Source: Rhodospirillales bacterium (lineage in GTDB: Bacteria > Pseudomonadota > Alphaproteobacteria > UBA8366 > JADFVY01). From it: a stretch of 47,055 bases of DNA. Below are positions 25,173-34,556 of this stretch, piece by piece (position 1 is the stretch's first letter; the number at the start of each line of letters is the position of its first letter). The notes under the pieces were generated by a model. That model saw only the letters and a program-made list of their open reading frames with translations. It did no database searches and was not told where the DNA came from. The stretch covers positions 2,044,329 through 2,091,383 of the forward strand of contig CP070634.1 in assembly GCA_020356105.1 (NCBI GenBank). The letters run 5' to 3'. Made by a program: the position numbers and the translations under genes.

Positions 25173-25870
25173 CCAAGAGGTTCTACAAGGACGCCTCAGT
25201 CGTTGCGATGGGGGATGGCGGCTTCGGCGTCGCCTTGGACGGAAGGCCGGTCGGCACGCCTGCGGGCGCCGCGTTGAGACTGCCGACGGCCGGACTCGCC
25301 GACGCGATCGCCGAGGAGTGGGCGGCGCAGGAGAAGTTGGTCCGGCCGCACTCGATGCCGATGATGCGGCTCGCGGCTGCCGCGATTGATCGCGTCGGCC
25401 GGGAGCGCGATGCCGTGGTTGGGCAGATCGCCGCTTATGGCGGCAGCGACCTGCTTTGCTACCGCGCCTGCGGTCCCGGCGAACTGGTCCGGCGGCAAGC
25501 GGAAACCTGGCAGCCCCTGCTTGACTGGGCGGAAGAGGCACTCGGTGCGCCCTTGGCCGTCACCACCGGAGTGACCCACGCAGCGCAGCCGCCGGAATCT
25601 CTGAGCGCGCTGGCGGCCCGACTCGAGGCCATGGACGACTTTCAAATCGCGGCGCAGTCGCAGTTGACCGCAGCTTGCGGCTCCCTTGTTCTCTCCCTCG
25701 CCGCGGCGGCCGGCCGGATCGGCGTTGAGGAGACGATAGCGGCGAGCCAGCTCGACGAGGAATGGCAGGCGGAAATCTGGGGCCGCGACAAGGACGCCGA
25801 AGATCGCCGAACTGCATTGGCGGCCGAGATCACGTCGGCAATCCGGTTCCTCGAGCTGGTCAGGGGCTGA
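25169..25870 (+). CDS. F1-ATPase assembly chaperone, ATP12 family
   Basis: This 233-residue protein is a homologue of mitochondrial ATP12, which binds the F1 alpha subunit before hexamer assembly. The N-terminus has the family pattern [32 protein letters not shown] central block [37 protein letters not shown] is highly typical, and so is the later [31 protein letters not shown]. The GTG start at 25169 overlaps the AsmA TGA in a GTGA junction. Together with its presence almost only in alphaproteobacteria and mitochondria, it is a strong lineage marker. Confidence 0.93.
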   Translation: MTKRFYKDASVVAMGDGGFGVALDGRPVGTPAGAALRLPTAGLADAIAEEWAAQEKLVRPHSMPMMRLAAAAIDRVGRERDAVVGQIAAYGGSDLLCYRACGPGELVRRQAETWQPLLDWAEEALGAPLAVTTGVTHAAQPPESLSALAARLEAMDDFQIAAQSQLTAACGSLVLSLAAAAGRIGVEETIAASQLDEEWQAEIWGRDKDAEDRRTALAAEITSAIRFLELVRG

Positions 25871-26217
25871 GCAGGGACATCGTCCGCCGGCACATCCCGG
25901 GCATGTCGGGGAAAGGTCGCGAGGTCGGGGCTGCGATCTTTCGGCCCGATGATAATCTTCGATCGATTCGACGGCGGGTCCTGGCTGGATCGCACGCTGC
26001 CGGCAAGGCGCGCGATGATAACCCACCGTCCTGGATCGGACAGCGCCTGAAAGGCTGCATCGAGCTGACCGGGCATATATTTGAGCAGTTCGCTGGATAC
26101 GGCCGCAAACGGAACACCTGTCGCGCAGTTTCCCGGTTACCGGCGACTGGTAAGCGGACAAGCGAGATGGTATTCGGTAGTAGCGCTGAACCGGCGCGAA
26201 AGGCGACGAGGCAGATC
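25871..26217. other. Intergenic region upstream of pccB
   Basis: These 347 bases hold no intact gene. On the minus strand a short ArsR-like N-terminus is recognisable and listed separately. The remainder should contain the pccB promoter. I could not identify promoter boxes or a terminator for the ATP12 gene with confidence. Confidence 0.4.
25950..26076 (-). pseudogene. Remnant of an ArsR-family regulator gene
   Basis: Starting at ATG 26076 on the minus strand, the frame reads [23 protein letters not shown]. This is the N-terminal helix pair of ArsR/SmtB repressors ('[21 protein letters not shown]'). Trp replaces the usual Arg after GR, and after about 30 residues the recognition helix and the rest of the winged helix are missing. 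The frame then runs into the ATP12 gene on the opposite strand. It appears to be a truncated relic. The lower boundary is approximate. Confidence 0.5.
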
Positions 26218-27750
26218 ATGCAGCATATCAGCCGGGAACTCGAGGAGAGACGAGAGCGGGCACGGCTCGGCGGGGGCGAGCGCCGCATCGATGCCCAGCA
26301 CGGCAAGGGCAAGCTGACGGCACGCGAACGTATAGACTTGCTGCTCGACGAGGGCTCCTTCGAGGAATGGGACATGTTCGTCGAACATGGCAGCGCGGAT
26401 TTCGGCATGGCCGAAAACAAGGTCCCCGGCGACGGGGTGGTGACCGGATACGGAACCGTCAACGGCAGGCTCGTCTTCGTATTCAGCCAGGACTTCACGG
26501 TATTTGGCGGGTCGCTCTCCGCAGCGCATGCGGGCAAGATCTGCAAAGTCATGGATCAGGCGATGAAGGTTGGCGCGCCGGTCATCGGCCTCAACGATTC
26601 CGGCGGCGCGCGAATTCAGGAGGGCGTCGCATCGCTGGCCGGCTACGCGGATGTCTTTCAGCGCAACGTGCTGGCCTCCGGGGTCATTCCGCAAATCTCG
26701 CTGATCATGGGGCCATGTGCCGGCGGCGCGGTCTATTCGCCGGCGATGACCGACTTCATCTTCATGGTCAGGGATACGTCCTACATGTTCGTCACAGGGC
26801 CCGATGTGGTGAAGACCGTGACCCATGAAGAGGTCAGCCACGAAGAGCTCGGCGGTGCCGAAACCCATTCCACCGTATCGGGTATTTCGGACCTTGCTTT
26901 CGAGAACGATGTCGAGGCGCTTATCGAGGTGCGCCGATTCATTGACTTTCTCCCGTCCAGCAATCGCGAGCAGCCGCCGGTAAGGGACAGCGAGGACCCG
27001 CCCGACCGGGTCGAGATGTCGCTCGACACGCTGGTTCCGGTCAATCCCAACCAGCCCTACGACATGAAGGAGCTGATCGCCAAGGTGGTGGACGAGGGCG
27101 ATTTCTATGAATTGGCGCCCGACTTTGCCGGCAACATCATCATCGGCTTTGCCCGCATCGCAGGCGGGACAATCGGCGTCGTTGCGAACCAACCGATGGT
27201 GCTGGCTGGTTGCCTGGACATCGATTCATCGCGCAAGGCGGCCCGCTTCGTTCGTTTTTGCGACTGTTTCAATATCCCGATTCTGACCTTCGTTGACGTG
27301 CCCGGCTTCCTGCCTGGCACCCAACAGGAGTATGGCGGCATCATCAAGCACGGTGCCAAGCTGCTCTATGCCTATGCCGAGGCCACCGTGCCCAAGGTCA
27401 CCGTCATCACGCGCAAGGCCTATGGCGGCGCGTATGACGTCATGGCGTCGAAGCATTTGCGTGGTGACGTGAACTTCGCTTGGCCGACCGCCGAGATTGC
27501 CGTGATGGGCCCGAAGGGAGCGGTCGAGATCATCTTCCGCGGCGATATCGGTGATGCCGAGAAGACCGAGGCGCGCGCCGAGGAATACCGGCAGAAATTC
27601 GCCAACCCGTTTGTTGCAGGCGCGCTCGGCTTCATCGACGATGTGATCCTGCCGTGCAATACCCGCAAGCGCGTCGCCCGTGCTTTTGCCATGCTGAAGG
27701 ACAAGGAACTGGCGAACCCCCGGAAGAAGCACGGAAACATCCCGCTGTAG
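26218..27750 (+). CDS. pccB: Propionyl-CoA carboxylase beta subunit
   Basis: PccB is the carboxyltransferase half of propionyl-CoA carboxylase, making methylmalonyl-CoA from propionyl-CoA with PccA. The 510-residue length matches the family. The N-terminal crotonase-like domain has [42 protein letters not shown], followed by [13 protein letters not shown] and [12 protein letters not shown]. The second domain carries [55 protein letters not shown] and [13 protein letters not shown]. This supports acyl-CoA carboxylase, most likely propionyl-CoA. Its partner pccA lies about 2.5 kb downstream on the same strand. Confidence 0.93.
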   Translation: MQHISRELEERRERARLGGGERRIDAQHGKGKLTARERIDLLLDEGSFEEWDMFVEHGSADFGMAENKVPGDGVVTGYGTVNGRLVFVFSQDFTVFGGSLSAAHAGKICKVMDQAMKVGAPVIGLNDSGGARIQEGVASLAGYADVFQRNVLASGVIPQISLIMGPCAGGAVYSPAMTDFIFMVRDTSYMFVTGPDVVKTVTHEEVSHEELGGAETHSTVSGISDLAFENDVEALIEVRRFIDFLPSSNREQPPVRDSEDPPDRVEMSLDTLVPVNPNQPYDMKELIAKVVDEGDFYELAPDFAGNIIIGFARIAGGTIGVVANQPMVLAGCLDIDSSRKAARFVRFCDCFNIPILTFVDVPGFLPGTQQEYGGIIKHGAKLLYAYAEATVPKVTVITRKAYGGAYDVMASKHLRGDVNFAWPTAEIAVMGPKGAVEIIFRGDIGDAEKTEARAEEYRQKFANPFVAGALGFIDDVILPCNTRKRVARAFAMLKDKELANPRKKHGNIPL

Positions 27751-27784
27751 GGGAGGGGAACGGGCCGACGCTTGTTCCGCTCCC
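27751..27784 (+). terminator. Long imperfect hairpin after pccB
   Basis: GGGAGGGGAAC (27751-27761), immediately after the pccB stop, pairs with GTTCCGCTCCC (27774-27784) at 10 of 11 positions around a 12-base loop. No T-tract follows, so it may act as a transcript stabiliser or a partial terminator that lowers expression of the genes downstream of pccB. Confidence 0.5.
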
Positions 27785-27859
27785 GGGCCTCGACGGCACC
27801 GGCATCCTGTTCCGACCCGTGTCGGCGACGGTACCATGCGAATCGCTAACGGAGGCGTT

Positions 27860-28297
27860 ATGGACCAGCGGCTCAGCCTTGTGACCCTCGGCGTCGCGGA
27901 CCTTGCGCGGGCGCGGCGCTTCTATTGCGAGGGTCTCGGCTGGCGCGAGTCGGCCGCGGGCAACGACTCCGTCTGCTTCATCGATGCCGGCGGGGTGGTG
28001 CTCGGCCTTTACGGCCGCGCGGCGCTGGCCGAGGATGCGGGCGTGCCGGCCGGGGGGAGCGGGTTTGCCGGCGTCGCGCTGGCGCATAACGTGGCCGGCG
28101 AGGCCGATGTCGACCGGGTCATCGCCGAGGCGGTGGCCGCCGGCGGCACCCTTGTCAAACCGGGGCAGAAGGTGTTCTGGGGCGGCTATTCCGGCTATTT
28201 CGCCGACCCCGACGGGCATCTGTGGGAGGTCGCCCACAATCCGTTCTTCCCGCTCGACGCGGCCGGCCGCGTGCAGCTGCCGCCGCCCGCCGATTGA
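27860..28297 (+). CDS. VOC (glyoxalase-like) family protein
   Basis: This 145-residue protein has the two beta-alpha-beta-beta-beta modules of the vicinal oxygen chelate fold: LSLVTLGVADLARARRFYCEGLGW and then the closing GYSGYFADPDGHLWEVAHNPFF, in which the Glu before the last strand is a usual metal ligand. ATG 27860 follows GGAGG at 27851-27855. Because methylmalonyl-CoA epimerase is also a VOC protein, its place beside pccB is tempting. However, the segment pattern here is that of the generic PhnB/glyoxalase-like type, and I do not assign an epimerase role. Confidence 0.85.
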   Translation: MDQRLSLVTLGVADLARARRFYCEGLGWRESAAGNDSVCFIDAGGVVLGLYGRAALAEDAGVPAGGSGFAGVALAHNVAGEADVDRVIAEAVAAGGTLVKPGQKVFWGGYSGYFADPDGHLWEVAHNPFFPLDAAGRVQLPPPAD

Positions 28298-28607
28298 CGC
28301 CATGGATGCGCCATACGTTGCCGTCGAAAGCGCGGATCGCCGGCTACGCGGATTCCTCCGGCATCTGGTCGGCTATTTCGCGCCGATGCTGGCGATCTTG
28401 CCGACGAGCCCGAAACAGGCACCGGATGTCGCCTGATTCGTGCTGCCGCTGGTCGCGGGCCGGCGTGCTGGCGCGACGATCGCTTAAGCGGGCGGCCCGT
28501 CTGACGTTTTCACCATTGAGTGAGCGACTCTTTTTACCCCGGCTTAACCCGCGATGGCGTTAGGTGGGGCGCACCGCGCCGGCGGCGCGCAATAGCGGGG
28601 TTCGTTG
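28298..28607 (+). other. Intergenic region with a possible 44-codon ORF
   Basis: These 310 bases lie between the VOC gene and the membrane protein gene. An ATG at 28302 opens a 44-codon frame ending at 28436, without a recognisable domain or ribosome binding site. A short GAGT/ACTC stem followed by TTTTT near 28515-28540 is too short to count as a terminator. Otherwise I see nothing. Confidence 0.35.
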
Positions 28608-30137
28608 ATGACGCGTGACAGGCTGATCCAGCTGGGATGGGCGATGGCGTCGCTGGTGGTTCTGGCCGTTGCCGTCGGCCCGGGCATCGGCAATTTCGTC
28701 GCCGCGATGATGGCCAACGCGATTACCGTCGACTATCCGTGGCTGCTCGAGGCCGGGCGGCACCTGCTGGCAACGCGGGAACTGCCCGAGACCGACATCT
28801 TCTCCTGGACCCATGACGACAAGCCCTGGGTGCTCTATCAGTGGCTGTTCGAATCCGGACTGGCCGCGGTTGAACGGGCAGTCGGCGTCGACTGGCTGGT
28901 TCGCCTGTTCATGTTGTCGGTCATCACGATCTACCTTTTCGTTCCGCTGTTCGGCGGCGTACCGCGCCGCGTTTCCTTTTTGCTGACGGCGGCCATCGGC
29001 GCCATTGCGCTGCTCATGGTCACGTTGAACATGTCGATCCGTCCCGGATTGCTGACCACGCTCTTCCTGTTGACCCAGTACATGACGGTCGACGCCATGC
29101 GCCGGAAACGCATTGGCCGCGGCGGCGTCGTCATCATCGCCGTCATGTATCTGCTGTGGGGTAACATCCATCTTGGCGTCATGCTGGGGCCGATCTCGTT
29201 GACGCTGATGCTGCTCGGCGATTGGGCGGATGGAAGGCGCCTGCGTCGCGTCGAACCAGCCGACCCCGCCGTCGCCGGTCCACCGCTGCCGCCGCATCGC
29301 ATGCTGGTTCTGCTCGCCGTGGCCGTCGGCACCAGCCTGCTCAACCCATATGGCCTGCATATTTATGGGCGGACCATCAACGTCGCCGGGCAGGCCGATC
29401 ATAGCGCCATCGTCGATGAACTGCAGTCGCTCGATTTCGGATTGCTTCAGGGGCAATTGCTGCTGTTGTGCATCGCTCTCTTCCTGCTGGCGCTGACCCG
29501 CCACCGGCGGACACTCTCAACTCAGGAAATTCTCCATATCGCGGTGTTTACCGTGTTGGCCGTTGCGGTGGGTCGGATGATCCTGTGGGCGGCACTGTTC
29601 TATGTGTTGATCCTGCCTCGGGCGCTGTATCAATTGTGGTGCGACCTGAAGCGCGATCGCCCCTGGCTGCGACCGGCTCTGGATGCTGCCGAGGAGTTCC
29701 GGCCGATGATCCTTGCCATGCTGGTCCTCTTCGGCGCCGGCGCGAGTCTCGTCGTCCCCCACCATATCGCCGCGCAACGGATGGGCCTGTGCGAGCCGAT
29801 GCTGCCGGGCCTGCGCGAGATCGCCGATCTGCGTCTTCCCGGGGAGCGCATGTTCAACGACGATACCTCCGGCAGCTGTATCCTGCTTGTCGATCCCGGC
29901 GCCAAGGTCTTCATCGATACGCGGTTCGACTTCTATGGCGGGACCTTTCTGGCTGAGGCCGCCTACACGATGAACTTGCGGAACGACTGGCGCGCGACGT
30001 TCGAGCGCTGGCACGTGGACAGTGCCCTCGTGGCCCGAACCTGGCCTCTTGCCGATGCTCTCGACAAGGCGGCGGATTTCGAAAAACTGTTCGACGACGG
30101 CATCGTCGCCTATTACCGACGTCGCGGCGACGCATGA
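28608..30137 (+). CDS. Polytopic membrane protein resembling GT-C glycosyltransferases
   Basis: This 509-residue protein has about ten transmembrane helices and a soluble C-terminal part (about 400-509). The first loop contains WLLEAGRHLLATRELPETDIFSWTHDDKPWVLYQWLFE. This is the characteristic 'G.wil.tg.iP.tD.fSwt..gkpWv.hqWL' segment of PMT-like GT-C membrane proteins, where an Asp in the first periplasmic loop is catalytic. The C-terminal part (FNDDTSGSCILLVDPGAKVFIDTRFDFYGG) resembles the periplasmic domain of those proteins. A lipid-linked sugar transferase role is possible but the substrate is unknown. ATG 28608 is preferred over TTG 28605. Confidence 0.75.
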   Translation: MTRDRLIQLGWAMASLVVLAVAVGPGIGNFVAAMMANAITVDYPWLLEAGRHLLATRELPETDIFSWTHDDKPWVLYQWLFESGLAAVERAVGVDWLVRLFMLSVITIYLFVPLFGGVPRRVSFLLTAAIGAIALLMVTLNMSIRPGLLTTLFLLTQYMTVDAMRRKRIGRGGVVIIAVMYLLWGNIHLGVMLGPISLTLMLLGDWADGRRLRRVEPADPAVAGPPLPPHRMLVLLAVAVGTSLLNPYGLHIYGRTINVAGQADHSAIVDELQSLDFGLLQGQLLLLCIALFLLALTRHRRTLSTQEILHIAVFTVLAVAVGRMILWAALFYVLILPRALYQLWCDLKRDRPWLRPALDAAEEFRPMILAMLVLFGAGASLVVPHHIAAQRMGLCEPMLPGLREIADLRLPGERMFNDDTSGSCILLVDPGAKVFIDTRFDFYGGTFLAEAAYTMNLRNDWRATFERWHVDSALVARTWPLADALDKAADFEKLFDDGIVAYYRRRGDA

Positions 30138-30292
30138 GCGTTTTTTTTGCCCGCCCGCGGCGGGCTTCGCGCTATGCCGCCAGCATGTTGCGCAGGATGC
30201 GGTGGGCAGTGTAAGAAGTGTCGCGTCGCGTTGCGACTCAGAAAATGGCCGGCCGGGGCGGGTGTTGCGCCGGATATCAGGGAACAGGGCAC

Positions 30293-32290
30293 GTGTTTTC
30301 GAAGATTTTGATCGCCAATCGTGGCGAGATTGCCTGCCGTGTGATCCGGACTGCCCGCCGCATGGGCATCGCCACCGTGGCGGTTTACTCCGAGGCCGAT
30401 GCCGCGGCACTGCATGTTCAGATGGCGGACGAGGCGGTCTGTGTCGGCCCTCCCCCCTCCGCCGAGAGCTACCTCGTCATCGAAAACATCCTTGGAGCGG
30501 TCCGGGACACGGGCGCCGAGGCGGTTCATCCGGGATACGGCTTCCTGTCCGAGAACGCCGCGTTCGCCACTGCACTTGAGGACGAGGGCGTCGCATTCAT
30601 CGGCCCGGGGGTCAGGGCGATCGCCGCGATGGGCGACAAGATCGAGTCGAAGAAGCTGGCGCATGAGGCGGGCGTCAATACGATCCCCGGCCATCTCGGG
30701 ATCATCGCGGACGACGAGGAGGCGGTAAAGATCGCCGGCAAGATCGGTTATCCGGTGATGATCAAGGCGTCCGCCGGGGGCGGCGGCAAGGGCATGCGCA
30801 TTGCCCGGAATGACGAGGAGGCCGCCGCAGGCTTCCGTTCGGCCGTCAGCGAGGCCAAATCGAGCTTCGCCGATGACCGCGTGTTCATCGAGAAGTTCAT
30901 CGAGGAGCCGCGGCACATCGAGATACAGGTGCTGGCCGACACGCATGGCAACACGGTTTACCTCGGTGAGCGCGAGTGCTCCATACAGCGGCGGCACCAG
31001 AAGGTGATCGAGGAGGCGCCGTCGCCGTTCGTCGACCCGAAGACCCGCGCCGAAATGGGTGCCCAGGCGGTCGCGCTGGCGCAGGCGGTGGATTATCGCT
31101 CGGCCGGAACCGTGGAGTTCATCGTCGATGCGAACCGCAACTTCTACTTCCTCGAGATGAACACGCGACTGCAGGTCGAGCACCCCGTGACCGAGTACGT
31201 GACGGGGCTCGATCTCGTCGAGCAGATGATCCGCATCGCCGCCGGCGAGAGGCTTTCGTTCGGCCAGGACGATGTCAGGTTGGAAGGCTGGGCCATCGAG
31301 GCGCGGATATACGCGGAGGATCCGTTCCGCAACTTCATGCCGTCAACAGGACGGTTGGTGTATTACCGCCCGCCCGCGGAATCCGAACATTTGCGTGTCG
31401 ATACGGGGGTCTATGAGGGCGGCGAGATCGGCATGTTCTATGATCCGATGGTCGCGAAGCTGATTGCCGGCGGGCGCACGCGCGACGAGGCGGTCGCAGG
31501 CATGCGCGAAGCGCTGGACAACTACTACATTCGCGGAATCAGCCACAATATTCCGTTCCTCGCGGCATTGATGGCACATCCACGGTTCGTCGAGGGGCGT
31601 TTGACGACGGCCTTCATCGAAGAGGAATATCCGCACGGATTCCGACTCGAGGATGCCTTGCACGACAATCCAAGCCTTCTGGTCGCGGTCGCGGCGACCC
31701 TGAATCGTCGAATGGAGGATCGCGCGGCGACGATTTCGGGCCAGATGCCGGGACACGAACGGGTGGTCGGCGATGATTACGTCGCCATCATGGCGGATGT
31801 GGAATATCCGCTGACTGCCCGTCCCGTATCGCACGGAATAGAGGTCGAGTGCGGAGGGCAGACCCATCTCGTGCGTAGCGACTGGAAGCCCGGCGACCCG
31901 CTGTTCCAAGGCGAAGTGAATGCCCGCACCGTGAGCATTCAGGTCGAACGTGTTGGCATCGCCTGGCGTCTCAACCACGCCGGCAGCCAAGCCGACATAA
32001 CGGTGCTGACACCGCGCGGTGCGGAGATGCAGCGCCTGATGCCTGAAAAGGTCGCGCCCGATATGTCTCGCTACCTGCTCTCGCCGATGCCGGGTCTGCT
32101 GGTGCGTGTTTCCGTGAAGCCGGGCGAGGACATCAAGGCGGGACAGGAATTGGCTGTCGTCGAAGCGATGAAGATGGAGAACGTGCTGCGCGCCGAGCGC
32201 GACGGCGTGATTGCGGCCGTCCATGCCGAACCTGGCTCGAACCTCGCGGTGGATGCCAAGATCCTGGAATTCGGTGGGCTCGATGGGTGA
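30293..32290 (+). CDS. pccA: Propionyl-CoA carboxylase alpha subunit (biotin carboxylase)
   Basis: PccA carboxylates its own biotin using ATP and bicarbonate and passes the carboxyl group to PccB. The GTG at 30293 is used because the domain begins there (VFSKILIANRGEIACRVIRTARRMG). Biotin carboxylase motifs follow: GGGGKGMRIA in the ATP-grasp loop, ECSIQRRHQKVIEEAPSP, and EMNTRLQVEHPVTEYVTGLDLVEQMIRIAAGE. The BT linker domain is in the middle, and the BCCP end carries EAMKMEN with biotinyl-lysine K627. The length of 665 is standard. The stop overlaps the acylphosphatase start by eight bases. Confidence 0.94.
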   Translation: MFSKILIANRGEIACRVIRTARRMGIATVAVYSEADAAALHVQMADEAVCVGPPPSAESYLVIENILGAVRDTGAEAVHPGYGFLSENAAFATALEDEGVAFIGPGVRAIAAMGDKIESKKLAHEAGVNTIPGHLGIIADDEEAVKIAGKIGYPVMIKASAGGGGKGMRIARNDEEAAAGFRSAVSEAKSSFADDRVFIEKFIEEPRHIEIQVLADTHGNTVYLGERECSIQRRHQKVIEEAPSPFVDPKTRAEMGAQAVALAQAVDYRSAGTVEFIVDANRNFYFLEMNTRLQVEHPVTEYVTGLDLVEQMIRIAAGERLSFGQDDVRLEGWAIEARIYAEDPFRNFMPSTGRLVYYRPPAESEHLRVDTGVYEGGEIGMFYDPMVAKLIAGGRTRDEAVAGMREALDNYYIRGISHNIPFLAALMAHPRFVEGRLTTAFIEEEYPHGFRLEDALHDNPSLLVAVAATLNRRMEDRAATISGQMPGHERVVGDDYVAIMADVEYPLTARPVSHGIEVECGGQTHLVRSDWKPGDPLFQGEVNARTVSIQVERVGIAWRLNHAGSQADITVLTPRGAEMQRLMPEKVAPDMSRYLLSPMPGLLVRVSVKPGEDIKAGQELAVVEAMKMENVLRAERDGVIAAVHAEPGSNLAVDAKILEFGGLDG

Positions 32291-32564
32291 CATCGCAAAA
32301 CGCATCGTCATCGAGGGTCGGGTACAAGGCATTGGGTTTCGCTGGTGGATCGCGAACTGGGCCAACGCGCGCGGTCTTGACGGATGGGTGCGGAACCGGC
32401 GAGAGGGAACCGTCGAAGCCCTGTTCCACGGACCCGAAGAATTCGTCAATCACATGATCGAGGCCTGCCGCGAGGGGCCCGAGGGAGCCCGGGTTCGCAA
32501 CGTCAAGGAATACGACGACGAACCGCCGGATGAACCGGGCTTCGAGCAGCGCCCCTCGGTTTGA
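32283..32564 (+). CDS. acyP: Acylphosphatase
   Basis: This 93-residue protein hydrolyses carboxyl-phosphate bonds such as those of acyl phosphates. The family signature is present: IVIEGRVQGIGFRWWIANWANARGLDGWVRNRREGTVEALFHG. The phosphate-binding Arg of VQGIGFR and the Asn of WVRNR are the catalytic residues. The gene begins inside the last codons of pccA (ATG 32283), implying translational coupling. That pairing could remove carboxyphosphate-like or other acyl-phosphate by-products, but this is speculation. Confidence 0.93.
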   Translation: MGDIAKRIVIEGRVQGIGFRWWIANWANARGLDGWVRNRREGTVEALFHGPEEFVNHMIEACREGPEGARVRNVKEYDDEPPDEPGFEQRPSV

Positions 32565-32702
32565 CCCGAGCCGCATGACAGATTGCGGTTAACCGGGCGT
32601 ATACGCCTTGCAACCAAAATGGTCCGAGATGCGTCAACGGGCCGGTTTTCTGGCCTGCCAAACCACCGGTACCCCAATGTGGGCAGCCGGAGGAAGGTCG
32701 AA

Positions 32703-33473
32703 TTGTTCAGAAGTACCGCCAAACGACGGAGGGGCAGAGCACCGAAGCGCGGATTCAGGCTGCTCTTCTGGCGCGATCCGTTCTGGGATCCACGGCTCTG
32801 GATGCGCCGGCTGTTCCGCATCGTCGCGATGCTTCTAATACTGTCCGTCGCCTTGCCACCGGCGGCCGTGCTGCTGTATCGCGATGTCGCGCCACCCGGC
32901 ACGCTTCTGATGGTGCTCCGTCTGTTCGAGGGCGAGGGCATAAAGAAGCAGTGGATGCCTCTGGAACGCATTTCCCGCCACATGCCGGTCGCCGTCATCG
33001 CGCTCGAGGACAATCTGTTCTGCGAACATGACGGTTTCGACTGGGCGGCGATCTTTGATGCGGCGGCCGACCGGGTGCGTGGCGAGGACACGCTGCGGGG
33101 CGGCAGTACGATCAGCCAGCAGACGGCGAAGAACGTCTTTCTCTGGCCCGGGCGGACCTTCGTCCGCAAGGGCCTCGAGGTACCGTTCACCACCATGATG
33201 GAATGGTGGTGGGGCAAGCGGCGGATCATGGAAGTCTACCTCAACGTTATCGAATGGGGGCCGGGGATCTATGGCGTCGAGGCGGCGTCCCAGGCCTATT
33301 TCCGGAAACCCGCGCGTCGATTGACCCGCCGCGAGGCGGCCTTGCTCGCCGCCGTTCTGCCCAATCCCCGCCGCTGGTCGCCAGCCCGGCCGACGAGCTA
33401 TATCAAGCGCCGTGCCGGTAGTGCTGTCTATCGGATGTCGCGGCTCGGCGCGCGGGTCGACTGCGCGCTCTAG
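32703..33473 (+). CDS. mtgA: Monofunctional biosynthetic peptidoglycan transglycosylase
   Basis: MtgA polymerises lipid II into glycan strands at the inner membrane. A TTG at 32703 is the proposed start because GGAGGAAGG (32689-32697) sits at ideal spacing, giving 256 residues; a longer frame to 32583 lacks such a signal. There is a basic N-terminus, one transmembrane helix (IVAMLLILSVALPPAAVLLY), then the GT51 domain. The domain has ALEDNLFCEHDGFDWAAIFDA (catalytic Glu in EDxxFxxHxGxDW), RGGSTISQQTAKNVFLWPGR, RKGLEVPFTTMMEWWWGKRRIMEVYLNVIEWGPGIYG and EAALLAAVLPNP. Confidence 0.92.
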   Translation: MFRSTAKRRRGRAPKRGFRLLFWRDPFWDPRLWMRRLFRIVAMLLILSVALPPAAVLLYRDVAPPGTLLMVLRLFEGEGIKKQWMPLERISRHMPVAVIALEDNLFCEHDGFDWAAIFDAAADRVRGEDTLRGGSTISQQTAKNVFLWPGRTFVRKGLEVPFTTMMEWWWGKRRIMEVYLNVIEWGPGIYGVEAASQAYFRKPARRLTRREAALLAAVLPNPRRWSPARPTSYIKRRAGSAVYRMSRLGARVDCAL

Positions 33474-33555
33474 AGGCTCTTCAGAGATACGCCCTGTCCC
33501 GTTCCGGACCGAAAGGCTAGTGTTGAATTGGATGAGCGGCTGAGGGAGGCGGATC

Positions 33556-34521
33556 ATGCCGGGACACGGATACGAAAGCGGGCGGCTGAACTTGCCCTTC
33601 GTGGGGCACTGCACGTTTATGAAGACGCCGCCGGTAACCGACTGGAATGCGATCGACGCCGATGTCGCGGTGCTCGGCGCGCCGTTCGATATGGGAACGC
33701 AATACCGCCCCGGGGCCCGCTTTGGACCGCGGGCGATCCGCGAGGCCTCGACCCTGTTTTCGTTCGGCCATGACGGCGCCTACGACTTCGAGGACGATCT
33801 GGTCTACCTGCCGAAGGACGAGGTCACGATCGTCGATCTTGGCGATGCCGACATCGTCCATACCGACACCGAGAAGAGCCACGACAATATCGAACTCGGC
33901 GTGCGCAAGATCCTCGAGGCCGGGGCATTGCCGGTCGTTCTCGGTGGCGACCATTCGGTGCATATTCCCTGCATTCGCGCCTTCTCCGCCGAGGATCCGG
34001 TTCATATCGTGCATGTCGACGCACATCTCGACTTCGTCGACGAGCGTCACGGTGTGCGTTGCGGCCACGGCAATCCGCTGCGACGGGCCTCGGAAATGGC
34101 ACATGTGACGGCCATGACACAGCTTGGTATCCGCAACGTTTCGTCCTCCAACCAGGCCGATTACGCGGCGGCCCGAGAGGCTGGCTCCGATATCCTGTCC
34201 GTGCGCGACGTGCGGCGGCTGGGATTCGACGGCGTGCTGAGGCGGATTCCGGAGGGTGCCCGTTACTACCTCACCATCGACATTGACGGGTTTGACCCGT
34301 CGATCGCGCCAGGCACCGGCACGCCGAGCCATGGTGGTTTTCTCTATTACGAGGTTCTGGAGATTCTGCAGGGATTGGCGCAGCAGGGCGAGGTGGTCGG
34401 AATCGATCTGGTCGAGGTCGCCCCGGATTACGACCCCGGCGGGATCACCGCCATGCTGGCGGCCCAGCTTCTGATGAACGTGCTGGGGTTCGTGTTTCAC
34501 GAGAAGACGGTACGGGGATAG
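33556..34521 (+). CDS. Ureohydrolase (agmatinase/arginase family)
   Basis: This 321-residue enzyme of the arginase fold hydrolyses a guanidino group to release urea. The dinuclear metal ligands are visible: GGDHSV (His), VDAHLDF (Asp-His-Asp), and TIDIDGFDPSIAPGTGTPSHGG (two Asp). The N-terminal block ADVAVLGAPFDMGTQYRPGARFGPRAIREAS is also typical. Agmatinase is the default name, but guanidinobutyrase, guanidinopropionase and the recently recognised nickel-dependent guanidine hydrolases share these motifs. No HypA/HypB-like accessory genes or polyamine genes lie nearby, so the substrate stays open. Confidence 0.88.
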   Translation: MPGHGYESGRLNLPFVGHCTFMKTPPVTDWNAIDADVAVLGAPFDMGTQYRPGARFGPRAIREASTLFSFGHDGAYDFEDDLVYLPKDEVTIVDLGDADIVHTDTEKSHDNIELGVRKILEAGALPVVLGGDHSVHIPCIRAFSAEDPVHIVHVDAHLDFVDERHGVRCGHGNPLRRASEMAHVTAMTQLGIRNVSSSNQADYAAAREAGSDILSVRDVRRLGFDGVLRRIPEGARYYLTIDIDGFDPSIAPGTGTPSHGGFLYYEVLEILQGLAQQGEVVGIDLVEVAPDYDPGGITAMLAAQLLMNVLGFVFHEKTVRG

Positions 34522-34556
34522 GATACGCGGTCGCGGCCCTGCGCCTTTGCGCATCC

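Noticed and set aside
27860..28297. VOC protein as methylmalonyl-CoA epimerase
   Set aside because: The neighbourhood fits, but the sequence pattern is that of generic glyoxalase-like proteins and not of the epimerase family, whose N-terminal HIGIAV-type block is missing.
28515..28545. Short GAGT/ACTC stem followed by TTTTT
   Set aside because: A four-base stem is too weak to count as a terminator in GC-rich DNA.
30141..30165. T8 run followed by a GCCCGCC/GGCGGGC hairpin after the membrane protein gene
   Set aside because: The T-run precedes the stem on the plus strand, which is the wrong order for an intrinsic terminator, and on the minus strand it would be an A-run.
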